This document shows, in pieces, positions 15,613 through 25,643 of a stretch of 64,000 bases of DNA; the first letter of the stretch is position 1; each line of letters starts with the position of its first letter. The DNA is from Alistipes timonensis JC136. Lineage in GTDB: Bacteria; Bacteroidota; Bacteroidia; Bacteroidales; Rikenellaceae. The position numbers were made by a program, and so were the translations under genes. Under the pieces are notes generated by a model. That model saw only the letters and a list, made by a program, of their open reading frames with translations, was not told where the DNA came from and did no database searches. The stretch lies in contig NZ_FNRI01000004.1 of the NCBI RefSeq assembly GCF_900107675.1, forward strand, positions 309,318 through 373,317, in the 5' to 3' direction.

Positions 15613-16802
15613 AAAAACTCCTTTTCTCGCTGGCCGGGCTGCTTTTCTCGCTGGCCGCCGTGGCGCAGGATTTCAAAATCACGCACGGTCCTTATCTCTG
15701 CGATATGACCCGGGACGGTGTCACGGTCGTCTGGACCACCAGCAAACCGGCCCTCTCGTGGGTCGAGGTCGCGCCCGACGACGGGCGGAGCTTCTATGCG
15801 CAGGAGCATGCACGCCATTACCAGACCGTCGCGGGCCGCAGACTGGCTGACAGAACCCTTCATGCCGTGCGGCTCAAAGGGCTGAAACCCGGCACCGACT
15901 ATTGTTACCGCATTTTTTCGCAGGAGGTTACGGCATGGCCGCAGCGCGGCAAAGCCACTTACGGGAGTGTTGTCGCAAGTGACGTTTTCCGTCGCAAGCC
16001 CTATCCGTTCCGGACCTTTCCCGACTCGGGCGCCGACTGCTCGTTCATTATGCTCAACGACATTCACGGCAGGGCCGACTACATGAAGGACCTCTGTAAG
16101 AAGATCGATTTCAGTGAGATCGGATTTGTGGCCTTCAACGGCGACATGTCGAGCAGCGTCGAGAGCGGGGAGCAGCTTTTTGCAGACTATATCGACGCGG
16201 CGGCGGCGCTGTTCGCCTCCGGGACGCCGATTCTCTACAACCGCGGCAACCACGAGACGCGCGGCGTTTATTCCGACCGCCTGAGAGACTATTTCCCGAC
16301 CCGCAACGGGGAGTTTTACGGCATTTACCGCTATGGCGACGTCTGCATCCTGATGCTCGACTGCGGGGAGGACAAGCCCGACAGCGACGTCGAGTATTAC
16401 GGGCTGGCCGATTACGACGCCTACCGCATCGAAGAGTGTGAATGGCTGAAAAAGGCCGTGCAGTCGGAGGAGTTCCGTTCGGCCTCGGCGCGGGTCGTCC
16501 TGCTGCACGTGCCTCCGACGACGGGGACATGGCACGGGAACGTCCATCTCAACGAGCTTTTCATGCCGGTGCTGAACGAGGCGGGCGTCGACCTGATGCT
16601 CTGCGGCCACGAACACCGCTGTTCGGTCCATCCTGCCGGGGAGCGGGGCGCGCGGTTCCCGATCGTAATCAACGACAACAAGAGCTATGCCCGCTGCGAC
16701 GTTTCGGACAGCCTGATCCGGGTGCAGATCGTCGGTCCCAAAGGCAAGGTCGCCCACACGCACGAATTTCCGCTGAATCGCCCGGCAGCCGATTCCGAAT
16801 AG
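15609..16802 (+). CDS. Secreted calcineurin-like phosphoesterase with N-terminal Fn3-like domain
   Basis: 397 residues with a signal peptide ending AAVAQ. Residues 20-125 form a purple-acid-phosphatase-type N-terminal domain (GPYLCDMTRDGVTVVWTTSKPALSWVEV, HAVRLKGLKPGTDYCYRI). The metallophosphoesterase core follows with all metal ligands visible: MLNDIHGR, FNGDMSS, NRGNHETRG, VLLHVPP and LCGHEHRC. It is therefore likely an active phosphatase or phosphodiesterase in the periplasm or on the surface. It may have its own promoter (TATCTTGC near 15572). A bidirectional terminator separates it from the convergent PUL. Confidence 0.87.
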   Translation: MKKLLFSLAGLLFSLAAVAQDFKITHGPYLCDMTRDGVTVVWTTSKPALSWVEVAPDDGRSFYAQEHARHYQTVAGRRLADRTLHAVRLKGLKPGTDYCYRIFSQEVTAWPQRGKATYGSVVASDVFRRKPYPFRTFPDSGADCSFIMLNDIHGRADYMKDLCKKIDFSEIGFVAFNGDMSSSVESGEQLFADYIDAAAALFASGTPILYNRGNHETRGVYSDRLRDYFPTRNGEFYGIYRYGDVCILMLDCGEDKPDSDVEYYGLADYDAYRIEECEWLKKAVQSEEFRSASARVVLLHVPPTTGTWHGNVHLNELFMPVLNEAGVDLMLCGHEHRCSVHPAGERGARFPIVINDNKSYARCDVSDSLIRVQIVGPKGKVAHTHEFPLNRPAADSE

Positions 16803-16812
16803 GATTTCTCTG

Positions 16813-16849
16813 AACGAAAAGCGCCTGCTCATTGCAGGCGCTTTTCGTT
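16813..16849. terminator. Bidirectional terminator between the phosphoesterase and the PUL
   Basis: Perfect 16-bp arms (16813-16828 and 16834-16849, AACGAAAAGCGCCTGC and complement) with a 5-base loop, A-rich on one side and T-rich on the other. The arm overlaps the stop codon of the GH97 gene. Confidence 0.9.
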
Positions 16850-18779
16850 ATCGGCGGATGAAGCGGGCGACAGTTCCTCCGTTCCGTGGCAGGTCGAGCG
16901 GGAGCAAGTCTCCGGCTGCGACGGGGCGTTCCGTGCGACGGAGTCCCCCTTTGCCATCCTCTTCGAGCAGGACCATCGTGTAATTCCCTTCGGCGAGAAA
17001 GTCTAACTTAAACGTCTCCTGGGCGGCTTCTGCGGCAGCAATGGCCAGATACCACGTGGCTCCGCTGCGGCGGGCGAAGGCGGCGAGACTGCCGATGCGG
17101 CTTTGCGGCAGCACGACGGTTTCGTTCCAGCAGACGGGGAGTTCGCGCAGGAATTCCAGCGCCGGACGGAGGCGCTCCTCACGGAAGAGGTAGAAGGGAT
17201 TCTCGGCCAGCGTCATCAGCGGCGAGGTGATCAGGTAGGCGCAGGCCAGTTGTTGGGCCGGAAGAACCTCGCCGGGCATCGAAAAGCCCACGGGCGTGTA
17301 GTCGGCGGGACCCGCCACGCAGCGGGTGAAAGGCAGCGCGGCATTGTGGGAGGCCGGGATGTTCTGGTTTTCGTTGCCCGGGACATAGGGACGGTCGGCG
17401 ACGGATGTTCCCGCGGCGTGCATGCGTGCGAGGTAATTAGCCGTGATTCGGTTGAGTTCCATGCCCCGGACTCCTTCGCGGGTGAGTTCGTTGGGATAGG
17501 TGCGGATCTCTCCCGAGGGCTTCTGACATCCGTGGAAATTGACCAGCAGACGGCGGCGGGCGGCGTTTTCGAGCACGGCCGTCGTAAAGCGGATCTGACG
17601 GAGCCCTTCGCCGTTCATGAAGTCGATCTTCAAACCCTTTACGCCGCAGCCGGCGACGCTGTCCATGAACGAACGCATCTGGAAGTAATCTTCCGCCGGA
17701 TCGTTCAGCTTCTCCCAATGCCGCCATACGAAGAGCCCGACACCCTTTCCGGCCGCGTAATCCGCTATTTCCCGAAGCGTCGTCCATTTGTCCGCAAGGT
17801 TCTCCCATCCTTCGTCGAGCGTCGAATATTCATATCCCATTTCGGCGGCGAGGTCAATGACGGCCTGTTCTCCCTCGACGGTCATGTAACGGCCGTCGAG
17901 GCCGCTCCACCAACTCCAAAGCGACCGCCCGGGGCGTATCCACGACATGTCGCCGAAAAGTTCGGGGTCGGGCGCCGGACTGAGGTTGGTGACGATGTCC
18001 GTTGTGACCAATCGGTCGAGGTTCTCGGCGACGATCAGCACGCGCCACGGCGTAGTGACGGTGTCGCGGAGGTCGAATCCCTCCTTTTCGGTAAAATCGG
18101 CGTGCAGACTGCCGTCCTTGCCGGCGCGCAGCCGCATGCCGCTGTATTCGTAGAGTGCGGCCTCGGTGACCATCAGACGGAGTCCGTCCGCAGTTTCGTA
18201 GAGCAGCGGCATGGTCTGTACGGGTCCCTGAGAGGATACCGTGGCCAGTTCCGGAGCCGGGGCAGAAGTCCATTCGCCGGCATAGGTCAGCAGTTTCCAC
18301 GCCGAGTTCCGCTCGGCGAACCAGACCCGGCTGTCGGCAGGCAGCCGCCACTCGGCCGCTTCGCCGCCGATGTGGCGGACACCCTGTCCCGGGAGGATGA
18401 AGCGATAGGCGAATCCGTCGTCGTAGAGCCGGGTTTCGAGGGTGTAGACGTATCCCGTGGGGCGGTGCGTCACCTCCCAGATATATTCGCGGGCATGGTC
18501 GCGGGCGAGGTCGTGTACGCCCCGCACGGGGTAGCTTTCGTTGCGTTCACGGCTTGCGGCAAGCCGGAGCGATGCTTCTCTGAAGGTATCGATTCCGTCG
18601 ATCGTGACGCCCATGGAGGAGGTGTCGCAGACCATCCTGCCGTCGTACGACACGGTGTAGGCCAGGGAGCCGTTCGGTGTGGTAAAGACTTCGGCGGAGA
18701 GTTTTCCCGCCGGGGCGGTCATCGCTCCCGGGGAGCATCCTGCCAGCAACAGCAGGCAGCCCGGTATCCAGTGTTTCAT
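16848..18779 (-). CDS. Glycoside hydrolase family 97 lipoprotein
   Basis: 643 residues behind a lipoprotein signal (MKHWIPGCLLLLAGC). The N-terminal beta-sandwich (residues 25-270) is followed by a (beta/alpha)8 barrel containing the GH97 block SLWSWWSG...STLDEGWEN and GVKGLKIDFMNGEG, then a C-terminal beta domain. The Asp in KIDFM lies where the retaining GH97 enzymes (alpha-galactosidase type) place their nucleophile, so alpha-galactosidase is more likely than the inverting SusB-type alpha-glucosidase; this is inferred from memory of the family. Last gene of the PUL, 13 bp after GH16. Exo-acting removal of terminal sugars is the expected role. Confidence 0.85.
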   Translation of the reverse strand: MKHWIPGCLLLLAGCSPGAMTAPAGKLSAEVFTTPNGSLAYTVSYDGRMVCDTSSMGVTIDGIDTFREASLRLAASRERNESYPVRGVHDLARDHAREYIWEVTHRPTGYVYTLETRLYDDGFAYRFILPGQGVRHIGGEAAEWRLPADSRVWFAERNSAWKLLTYAGEWTSAPAPELATVSSQGPVQTMPLLYETADGLRLMVTEAALYEYSGMRLRAGKDGSLHADFTEKEGFDLRDTVTTPWRVLIVAENLDRLVTTDIVTNLSPAPDPELFGDMSWIRPGRSLWSWWSGLDGRYMTVEGEQAVIDLAAEMGYEYSTLDEGWENLADKWTTLREIADYAAGKGVGLFVWRHWEKLNDPAEDYFQMRSFMDSVAGCGVKGLKIDFMNGEGLRQIRFTTAVLENAARRRLLVNFHGCQKPSGEIRTYPNELTREGVRGMELNRITANYLARMHAAGTSVADRPYVPGNENQNIPASHNAALPFTRCVAGPADYTPVGFSMPGEVLPAQQLACAYLITSPLMTLAENPFYLFREERLRPALEFLRELPVCWNETVVLPQSRIGSLAAFARRSGATWYLAIAAAEAAQETFKLDFLAEGNYTMVLLEEDGKGGLRRTERPVAAGDLLPLDLPRNGGTVARFIRR

Positions 18780-18792
18780 TTTTCGGTCGTGT

Positions 18793-20319
18793 TTATCGGG
18801 TTACACAAAGGAAGTTGCGTCCGGCGCGGAAACGTCCGAAGGAGGAGAGTTCTCCGGTCGTCGAGATGAAGGCGACACGGCGGATGACTTCGTCCGAATA
18901 GCCCTTCTGGTTGATATACCAGCCCTGCGTGGCGGAGGTGTTGCCGTTCTCGTCCAGATTGGGGTAAAAATAGGGCTCCGGCGCTTTGGCGGCATCGGCT
19001 GCCGGGGCGCACCATACGCTGATGGCGTCCTTGTCGTATTTGCCGCGGGCGGCTTTGGCCGTGATGCGGCAGACGAGCAGCGTCTTTTCGTTGTCTTTGA
19101 CCAACTGTTTCCCCTGCACGACCGAGGCGGCCGCCTTGCTCGACGTGAGGCGCGTGATACCGGTCAGCAGCGATCCTTCGGCATCGACGATCACCTTGCC
19201 CACGGGGGCATTGTCCGTGTCGGTGAAAGTCAGTGTCAGCTCTTCGCCCGGTTTCTTGGTAATTTCCGCGCTGAAATAGATGCATCCGTCTTCGGCGAGG
19301 CTGTAAGTCTTGTCGAGGGCGATTTCGGCGCGCGGTTCTCGGAGGTCGGTGTCGGGTGTCGGGTCGAGCAGCGCCTCGGGTTTGTAGATGCGCACGTAAT
19401 CCACGGCCATCCACGTTCCGTCGGCTTCCTCGTCCACGAGCGGCGACCAGGCCGACCCCCACGGAATATTGGCCAGGATGATGTGCATCTTGTCGCCGTT
19501 GTAGCCGCCGAGGTAGTTCCAATCCTCCTGCCCGTATTTGCCGTAGGCGCGCTGTTCTTCGAGCGGATTCCATACGGGGGCTTTGCCGACGCCCGTGTAG
19601 TACTGGTCGGGATAGGTCTTGCTGGTCCTGCCGCGCCAGAGCTCTTCGCCGTCGAGATAGTAGATCATTTCGTTTTCGCCGTACCACAGTCCCCAGACGT
19701 GGTATTTGTCGAAATCGTGTTCGACGGCGATTCCGGCGGCGATATCGCACTTGTTGCCGTTCTTGTCGAGGGCGTAGGGATAGGTTTTCCAGTCGTGATA
19801 GGCCAGATGGCCGTTGCCCTTTCCGGTGCGGACATCCTTGCGGGCCTCCACGATATCGACCTCGTATTTGTTGCACCAGGTATTGTTGGGCGGAGTCTTG
19901 CAGGCGAGCCAGAAGGCGTTGTTTACGCCCGACGAGGCCCCCGAACGGAACCGGCATTCGATGTAGACGTTGTTCTCCAGCGGCTCTTTGAGATAGACAT
20001 AGCCCGCGATCCATTTGACCTTCTCACTGCGGTTGACCTTGCGGACATTGAGGCGCAGCTCTCCGTCGCGCACCTCCACGGCTTCGGGGCCGCGGCTGGT
20101 TTCGTGCTTGATGTTGTCGGGATTCTCGGCGGCCCAGATATTCCAGTTCATCTTTTTGCCGTCGAACTCGTCCGAAAAGATCAGGCGGTAGCCGCTCAGG
20201 TCGATGGTCTTGTAGCCCTCCTCTCCCGGGCGGGCGGGTGTTTCCGGAGTCTCTTTGGCGCAGGAGGCCAGCACCGCGAAATGCAGTGTCGCGATCAGCA
20301 GAAATGCTCTCAGTTTCAT
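18793..20319 (-). CDS. Glycoside hydrolase family 16 lipoprotein
   Basis: 508 residues with lipoprotein signal (...AVLASC). The GH16 jelly roll covers about residues 40-310: LIFSDEFDG near the start, the FRSGASSGVNNAFWL strand, and the catalytic motif KYEVDIVEA with both Glu and the middle Asp present. The end is marked by AVDYVRIYKPE. Residues 320-508 form an extra beta-rich region of unknown role. GH16 enzymes are endo-acting on beta-glucans or beta-galactans (agar, carrageenan, keratan, mucin O-glycans); specificity cannot be set from motifs. Probably the surface endo-enzyme of this PUL. Confidence 0.88.
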   Translation of the reverse strand: MKLRAFLLIATLHFAVLASCAKETPETPARPGEEGYKTIDLSGYRLIFSDEFDGKKMNWNIWAAENPDNIKHETSRGPEAVEVRDGELRLNVRKVNRSEKVKWIAGYVYLKEPLENNVYIECRFRSGASSGVNNAFWLACKTPPNNTWCNKYEVDIVEARKDVRTGKGNGHLAYHDWKTYPYALDKNGNKCDIAAGIAVEHDFDKYHVWGLWYGENEMIYYLDGEELWRGRTSKTYPDQYYTGVGKAPVWNPLEEQRAYGKYGQEDWNYLGGYNGDKMHIILANIPWGSAWSPLVDEEADGTWMAVDYVRIYKPEALLDPTPDTDLREPRAEIALDKTYSLAEDGCIYFSAEITKKPGEELTLTFTDTDNAPVGKVIVDAEGSLLTGITRLTSSKAAASVVQGKQLVKDNEKTLLVCRITAKAARGKYDKDAISVWCAPAADAAKAPEPYFYPNLDENGNTSATQGWYINQKGYSDEVIRRVAFISTTGELSSFGRFRAGRNFLCVTR

Positions 20320-20331
20320 AAGGCGGTTGTT

Positions 20332-23172
20332 TTAGTCTTTCGATAGTTTGAACGTTCCGCTGCGCACGAGCCGTCCGTCGGTGGTGACGCCTGAAAGCTC
20401 AATGACGATCTGTCGGGCTTCGGCCGGAACGGGAGCGGTGAATTCGAAGGGGTAGGAAGTGTCGTTCAGCGCCAGAGGCCGCCCGCCGTCGATGCTGTAG
20501 GTCATCGATACGTTGCGGAAGCGGCTGTCGTCGTCCTGCAGGTAGATGTAGCAGGTCTTCAGTTCCCGGCCCAGGTTGAGGAGCATGGCCCGGGCGCGTC
20601 CGAATTCCAGTTCGCCGTAGTCGTGGCGCCATCCTTCGGTATCACGGTCGGTCAGTTGTTGCTGGAAGCGGGGGCGAATATCGACTCCGCGGACGATAAG
20701 GGCCGTGATACCTTCGGGCGATACCTCGATGCGGGTTTTGCCGTCGGTGACGGTCTGCTCGCCCGTCCGGCGGTTGTCACGCCATACTTCGGCAGTAAAA
20801 CTTTTTCCGACAAGCATCGGCAGCAGTTCGGGATTGAATGTGATTTCAGCGGATACTGCGCGGGCGCTCTGGTTCGTGAAAGCCACCAGCAGTTCCCCGT
20901 CGCCCCGGGCCGCGAGGTAGTTCAATTCCACGTCGGAGGTGGCGAGCAGGCGGCGGGGCATCCAGAGCCAGACATTCTCCCGGCCGTAGAAGCGTCCCGG
21001 ACGACTGCCGTAGAACTTGGCCTGCAGGTAGCCGTAGCCTTCGATGTAGTCGCCGCGGAAAGCGATGGCGCCTCGGGACTTGTTCGTCGCGTCGGTCACC
21101 AGATAGTCGTACAGGACCGACAGCAGCGGGAACTGGTGGTTGTAGTGGAACGAGTTGACGCTGATGCTGTCGTGCGGACGCAGCGGAAAGTCGGGTTTCT
21201 CGTAAGCCGTCGTGCGTTCGGTGTTGATGTGATAACCCGGGAAATTGGCGTAGCGTCCCACGATGGCGCTGCGGGCGATGTCACGGAGGAATCCGTCGCC
21301 CGTGAGGTCGGCGATGCGCAGCATATAGGGGGCATGGTGTGCCATGAATACCGCGCGGTGGCCGATGCAGGTGGTGGAGCTCTCCGGTACGAGGCCGATC
21401 TCCGAGAACCGCCATGCGGGAACGCTCTCCTCGGGGCAGTGCTGCCGGGGAATGCCGCGGCTTTTGAGGTACCAATACCACGGGGCCAGACCTCCCTTGT
21501 TGACCGTGACGTTCTCCTGCGGGATGGAGGGAACCATCCAGACGAACATGGCATATTCGCGGGCCCCTTCGTGGGCGGCTTCGAGATAGCGCCGTTCGCC
21601 GGTCTCTTCGTAGAGCTCCAGCAGGTTGATGTAGAACGGGGCGTAACGGTTCCAGAAAAAGGCGTTCTGGAATTTCTCGGGCTGCGTGCGGATGAATTTT
21701 TCGATATAGATGTCGGCCTGTCTCTTCGCATGGTCGAGGTAGGCCGTCTCTCCCGTTGCACGGTACATTTCCAGCGCGTCGTACCAGTTGCCGCCGGCTC
21801 CCGGGATGCGTTTTTCGGCGGGTTTGTGCTTGTAGTATTTCTCCTCGGCGAAATAGCGCAGCACGGGGCTTTTGCCGCCCGAGAGGCGGTAGAGCCCGGC
21901 CAGTTCGCTGACGGGCGCGCAGGGACCCGCCAGTTCGCGCGAGGGCGACTGCACCTTCTGCGTCGTGTCGAGGCAGAAGAGCGTGTTCTTGCGCGAGAGC
22001 ATATATTCGACGATCGGGTAGGCCCGGCGGCGGTAGAGTTCCCCGTCGTCGGCGACCAGAGCCACCGAAAGCGGGTTGAGCGAGCTGACGTTTTTCGTCG
22101 AACCCGGCACGTCGGTCGAGTAGGAGCAGCCTTTCAGACTGTCGATGAAGTTGCTGTAAGGGCTCAGTGTGTAGTCGATGATGTTGTCGATGGTGTTGTT
22201 GAGCGTCGAAATGGCGTTGCTGCGGTAGTCGTGGAAATCGTAGAGGTTGCGGGCCATGGTCTGAAAGGCGATGTTCAGCGGTTTTTCCTCGACCCACAGC
22301 CGCATCCGGAAAGCGAAGGGTTTGCCGGGCTCCATCTTCGAACCGGCGTGTCCCAGCACCGGGGCGAAGAGCATCGGCTGGACCTTTCCTTCGGGGTTGT
22401 GCAGGGCCACGCCGAAGCGGTTGTTGTCGCGTGTGGGCAGGGGTTGGAAGGGCATTTCCCGGCTGTCGGCCGCAACGCCCGCCGTCGCGCCGCCGACATG
22501 GACGAGCGTGGCGGGAATCGGGCAGGTGAAGGCCAGCGACATGTAGGGCTGCGAGGGGAAGATCCGCCGCTGCCAGACCATCGGCTGCCACAGCGCTTCT
22601 ACCCGGCCCAGGTCGAAGGACGGGGCGCCGAGATATCCTACCGAATAGTAGCCTTCGCGCGTCGGGGTGAATCGGAACTCCATGCCCGGCGCCGAGCCGT
22701 CGACGGCCCAGACGCGGCATTCGAGCGTTCCCCACACCGTGGCGGGGTAGCTGAAACGGATGGTGTCGCCCGCCATTTCTGCTTTCGAGGGGGTGAGGTC
22801 GGTATACGGGGCCGCAGCGAAAAGATCGAACGTGCGGCCTTTGACCGATCCGCTCACCGAATCGTCGATGCCGTCGCCGCCCATGCTTTTGCTCTGTTTG
22901 ATCTGTGCGATAGCTTTCTCCGGTGCGAGGTTGTCGGCTATCCACGAAGGGGCGAAAAAGCGGCAGTCGGGCAGGGTGCGAAGCTCCATTTTCGGGTCTT
23001 TGTCGGTCCGGAACAGGCGGAAGTCGGCGCGGAATGTGAACCGGGCTTTGCCGTTCGTGACTACGACAGTGTCTTTCTGCAAGGTGGCTGTCATCTGCTG
23101 CGGCTCGCGGGGTGCGGCTTGCAGGGTCATCGCTCCGGCGATCAGGCCGGTTAAGAGGATGATTCGTTTCAT
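20332..23172 (-). CDS. Large secreted protein of unknown family (PUL protein A), possible helical-barrel carbohydrate-active enzyme
   Basis: 946 residues, signal peptide at residues 1-19. I cannot assign a named family. Visible parts: an N-terminal beta-rich half (about 25-310) with MEFRFTPTREGYYSVGYLGAP; a middle-to-late helical region (about 330-720) with NNTIDNIIDYTLSPYSNFIDSLKG, SELAGLYRL and TPR-like YLEAAHEGAREYA, as in (alpha/alpha) barrels; and a C-terminal beta domain. It is a clear paralogue of the protein at 27596-30427, with long shared stretches such as KGCxYSTDVPG and FPGYHINTxRTT. Conserved polar residues (SFHYNH, WRFSEIGL, CxGHRAxFM) are candidate active-site positions. It overlaps GH2 by 4 bp. 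Confidence 0.75.
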   Translation of the reverse strand: MKRIILLTGLIAGAMTLQAAPREPQQMTATLQKDTVVVTNGKARFTFRADFRLFRTDKDPKMELRTLPDCRFFAPSWIADNLAPEKAIAQIKQSKSMGGDGIDDSVSGSVKGRTFDLFAAAPYTDLTPSKAEMAGDTIRFSYPATVWGTLECRVWAVDGSAPGMEFRFTPTREGYYSVGYLGAPSFDLGRVEALWQPMVWQRRIFPSQPYMSLAFTCPIPATLVHVGGATAGVAADSREMPFQPLPTRDNNRFGVALHNPEGKVQPMLFAPVLGHAGSKMEPGKPFAFRMRLWVEEKPLNIAFQTMARNLYDFHDYRSNAISTLNNTIDNIIDYTLSPYSNFIDSLKGCSYSTDVPGSTKNVSSLNPLSVALVADDGELYRRRAYPIVEYMLSRKNTLFCLDTTQKVQSPSRELAGPCAPVSELAGLYRLSGGKSPVLRYFAEEKYYKHKPAEKRIPGAGGNWYDALEMYRATGETAYLDHAKRQADIYIEKFIRTQPEKFQNAFFWNRYAPFYINLLELYEETGERRYLEAAHEGAREYAMFVWMVPSIPQENVTVNKGGLAPWYWYLKSRGIPRQHCPEESVPAWRFSEIGLVPESSTTCIGHRAVFMAHHAPYMLRIADLTGDGFLRDIARSAIVGRYANFPGYHINTERTTAYEKPDFPLRPHDSISVNSFHYNHQFPLLSVLYDYLVTDATNKSRGAIAFRGDYIEGYGYLQAKFYGSRPGRFYGRENVWLWMPRRLLATSDVELNYLAARGDGELLVAFTNQSARAVSAEITFNPELLPMLVGKSFTAEVWRDNRRTGEQTVTDGKTRIEVSPEGITALIVRGVDIRPRFQQQLTDRDTEGWRHDYGELEFGRARAMLLNLGRELKTCYIYLQDDDSRFRNVSMTYSIDGGRPLALNDTSYPFEFTAPVPAEARQIVIELSGVTTDGRLVRSGTFKLSKD

Positions 23173-25637
23173 CGTTGTACGGTGTTAACAGGATATACGG
23201 GGCTCCAATCGCTGGCGTAGCCGTAACGAAGCCGTTTGCGGATGCGCAGATAGTGCTGTGCGTCCGGTTCGACGACGGGCAGGTTGCAGGCACCCGTCAC
23301 GGTCGTCAGGATATGTCGGTCGAGTTTTTCGGGGACCGTCCCGTATTCGAATTCATAGCAGAAATCTCCGAAATCGCAGGCATAGCCGACCTGAATGTTC
23401 CCGCCCTCCTGAGCCAGGTGACGGATGACGGGAGGCAGTTCGGCGGCGCGGGTCCGGACCCGGACGATCTCGGCGGCAGGAGTCTCCCCGGCGTCGTTCA
23501 CGGCGACCAGCTGGATCTGATACTCGTTGCCGTATTCCAGTTTCGGCAGTTCGATGAATCCGTCGATGGTCGGGGCGCTTCGGTTTTCGAGCCGGTCGGT
23601 GCCGTAACGGACATACCATTCGTCGGCCGTGAATCCGCGGTCGAACCAGATGCGGATGATCTCCTGTCCGCTTTCGGTCCGTGTGACGACTGGGGAGGCG
23701 GGCGTGGCGAGGCTCTGCACGGCGTCGTGTACGGCATAGCCCGTCGGGGTGACGAGTTCGGCGCTGATCCTTGCGGCTCCGGCGGTCGGGAGTGGAAGTT
23801 GCAGGCTGAACGCTTTGTCGCCGGGTTGGATGACGGGCAGCGTCCGCACGGCGCGTTGCAGGGTGTCGCCGTCTGCACCGAGTGCGCTGAGCCGTACGGT
23901 ATACCCCTCCATCCGGAAAGCCGGCAAATCGAGCCGTCCGCGCGGAGTCAGGGCGATTCCGGCGCCGTTTTCGGTGAGCGTCAGGCCGAATTCGGCGAGC
24001 GGGGAGTTTTGGCATTGAAGTTCGCGGAAACCCCGTTTCGGCGTGCCGTAGACGTCCACGATACCCCAGGGACGGTTGCCTGTAGCCGCCGTGCCGCTGT
24101 CACGGTAGTTGGTGCGGTAGTCGTTGAAGGTCCAGACCGAAGCGCCGATCAGGTGCTCGCGCCCCCGCATCGAGGAGAGCATGGCGGCATAGTCCGAGAG
24201 CGTGTTGTTGGGGTCCTCGCTGTTGGCTTTGGTGCCGTACTCGCTGTAAAAGATCGGTTTGCCCGGGTAGCGGCGGTGCACCTCGTCGGCCCGTTCGCCG
24301 TGCGCGCCGTATTGGTTGAAAAGGATCATGTCCGACAACAGCACCGGTTCGTCGTATTGCTTGGCGGCGGTGTGTGTGACATAAACCGCCAGGCGCGTGG
24401 AATCGAGCTCGCGGATGCGGCGGAAGGCCGAGGCGAGATAGCCTTCGATGTCGGGGTTGTCGCTCAGGCGGCCGATCTCGTTGCCTGCGCTCCAGCCGAT
24501 GATGCAGGGATGGTTGTAGCGCTGGGTGATAAGTTCCGTGAGCCAGCGCATCGGCACGGGATGGTCGGCTTCGACATAGTGGTTCTTGTTCCAGAGCGGG
24601 ATTTCCTCGAAGATGAGCATCCCCTTTTCGTCGAGGTAGTTCAGCACCTCTTTGGGCAGGGCCAGGTGGCTCAGGCGCGCCATGTTGACGCCGCAGCTCT
24701 TCATCCGGTCGATGTCGCGGCGGTAGATTTCGGGAGGCAGCGTGTTGCCGTGGAACGGATCGTAGGGAACCCAGTTCGCGCCGTTCAGCCGCACGCTCTC
24801 GCCGTTGAGCAGCAGGCGGTAGCCGTCGATCTCGATTTTGCGGATGCCGAAACGCTCGGTGACGGGCTCTCCATCGCCGTAGGTAGCTGTGACGGTGTAG
24901 AGATGCGGGTGGTGGAAGTCCCAAAGCCGGGCCTTGCGGATGCGGAGCGGAATGAGCGCCTCACTGCGTCCGGCGGCACGGGCTTCGCCCCGGGCCACGA
25001 TGCGGCCCTCGGGATCCGAGATCGAAACCCGGACGGTACCTTGTTTCGTACCGTTGAGAAGGACCTTTACGCCGATTTCGGCGCTGCCTTTTTGGAGGTC
25101 GGGTTCGGCACTGACGAACACGCTTTCAATACGTTCACGAGGCACTGTGCGCAAGGTGACCGGACGGCGGATGCCGCCCCAGTTCCATGTAGCGCCCAGT
25201 TTGAAACTGTTTTCCGCACGGACGACGAGGCGGTTCACAGCGCCCGGCGCGATACGGCCGGTGATGTCGAATCCGAAGGAGGTGAACCCGAAGTCGTGAC
25301 TGCCCAGGTGTTTGCCGTTCAGCCAGACGTCGGCGTCGGCGTAAACCGCCTCGAAGTCGAGCAGAATATCGTATTCCGCGGGTTTCTGGGGCAGGACGAA
25401 CGTGGTGGCATACCACGCCGCACCCGTATAGTCGGCGTATTCGAGGCGGGTGTTCCAGCATCCCGGAACCTCCGTTTCATCCCATCCGCTGCGGTCGTGC
25501 CCGGGTGCGTACCATGCCTCCCGGAGACCTGCGTTCAGCGGGTCGGTGCAAAAACTCCATTTTCCGCCGAGCGGCGTTTCCGCAGCCGCAGCCGCGGAAC
25601 AGCAGCAGAGCGCAAGCAGTGTGAGCAGTCGTTTCAT
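23169..25637 (-). CDS. Glycoside hydrolase family 2 (beta-galactosidase/beta-glucuronidase type)
   Basis: 822 residues with signal peptide. Order: sugar-binding jelly roll (about 25-170, with GGKWSF, AWYATTFVLP, DVWLNGKHLG), Ig-like domain (about 175-275), TIM barrel (about 280-560) and a C-terminal Fn3-like region. NGANWVPYDPF and MARLSH mark the barrel start, SAGNEIG carries the acid/base Glu and PIFYSEYGT the nucleophile Glu; both are intact. The exact sugar (galactose, glucuronate, mannose) is not readable. TGA of this gene overlaps ATG of the next (4 bp), a sign of translational coupling. Confidence 0.88.
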   Translation of the reverse strand: MKRLLTLLALCCCSAAAAAETPLGGKWSFCTDPLNAGLREAWYAPGHDRSGWDETEVPGCWNTRLEYADYTGAAWYATTFVLPQKPAEYDILLDFEAVYADADVWLNGKHLGSHDFGFTSFGFDITGRIAPGAVNRLVVRAENSFKLGATWNWGGIRRPVTLRTVPRERIESVFVSAEPDLQKGSAEIGVKVLLNGTKQGTVRVSISDPEGRIVARGEARAAGRSEALIPLRIRKARLWDFHHPHLYTVTATYGDGEPVTERFGIRKIEIDGYRLLLNGESVRLNGANWVPYDPFHGNTLPPEIYRRDIDRMKSCGVNMARLSHLALPKEVLNYLDEKGMLIFEEIPLWNKNHYVEADHPVPMRWLTELITQRYNHPCIIGWSAGNEIGRLSDNPDIEGYLASAFRRIRELDSTRLAVYVTHTAAKQYDEPVLLSDMILFNQYGAHGERADEVHRRYPGKPIFYSEYGTKANSEDPNNTLSDYAAMLSSMRGREHLIGASVWTFNDYRTNYRDSGTAATGNRPWGIVDVYGTPKRGFRELQCQNSPLAEFGLTLTENGAGIALTPRGRLDLPAFRMEGYTVRLSALGADGDTLQRAVRTLPVIQPGDKAFSLQLPLPTAGAARISAELVTPTGYAVHDAVQSLATPASPVVTRTESGQEIIRIWFDRGFTADEWYVRYGTDRLENRSAPTIDGFIELPKLEYGNEYQIQLVAVNDAGETPAAEIVRVRTRAAELPPVIRHLAQEGGNIQVGYACDFGDFCYEFEYGTVPEKLDRHILTTVTGACNLPVVEPDAQHYLRIRKRLRYGYASDWSPVYPVNTVQR

Positions 25638-25643
25638 GGCCGT

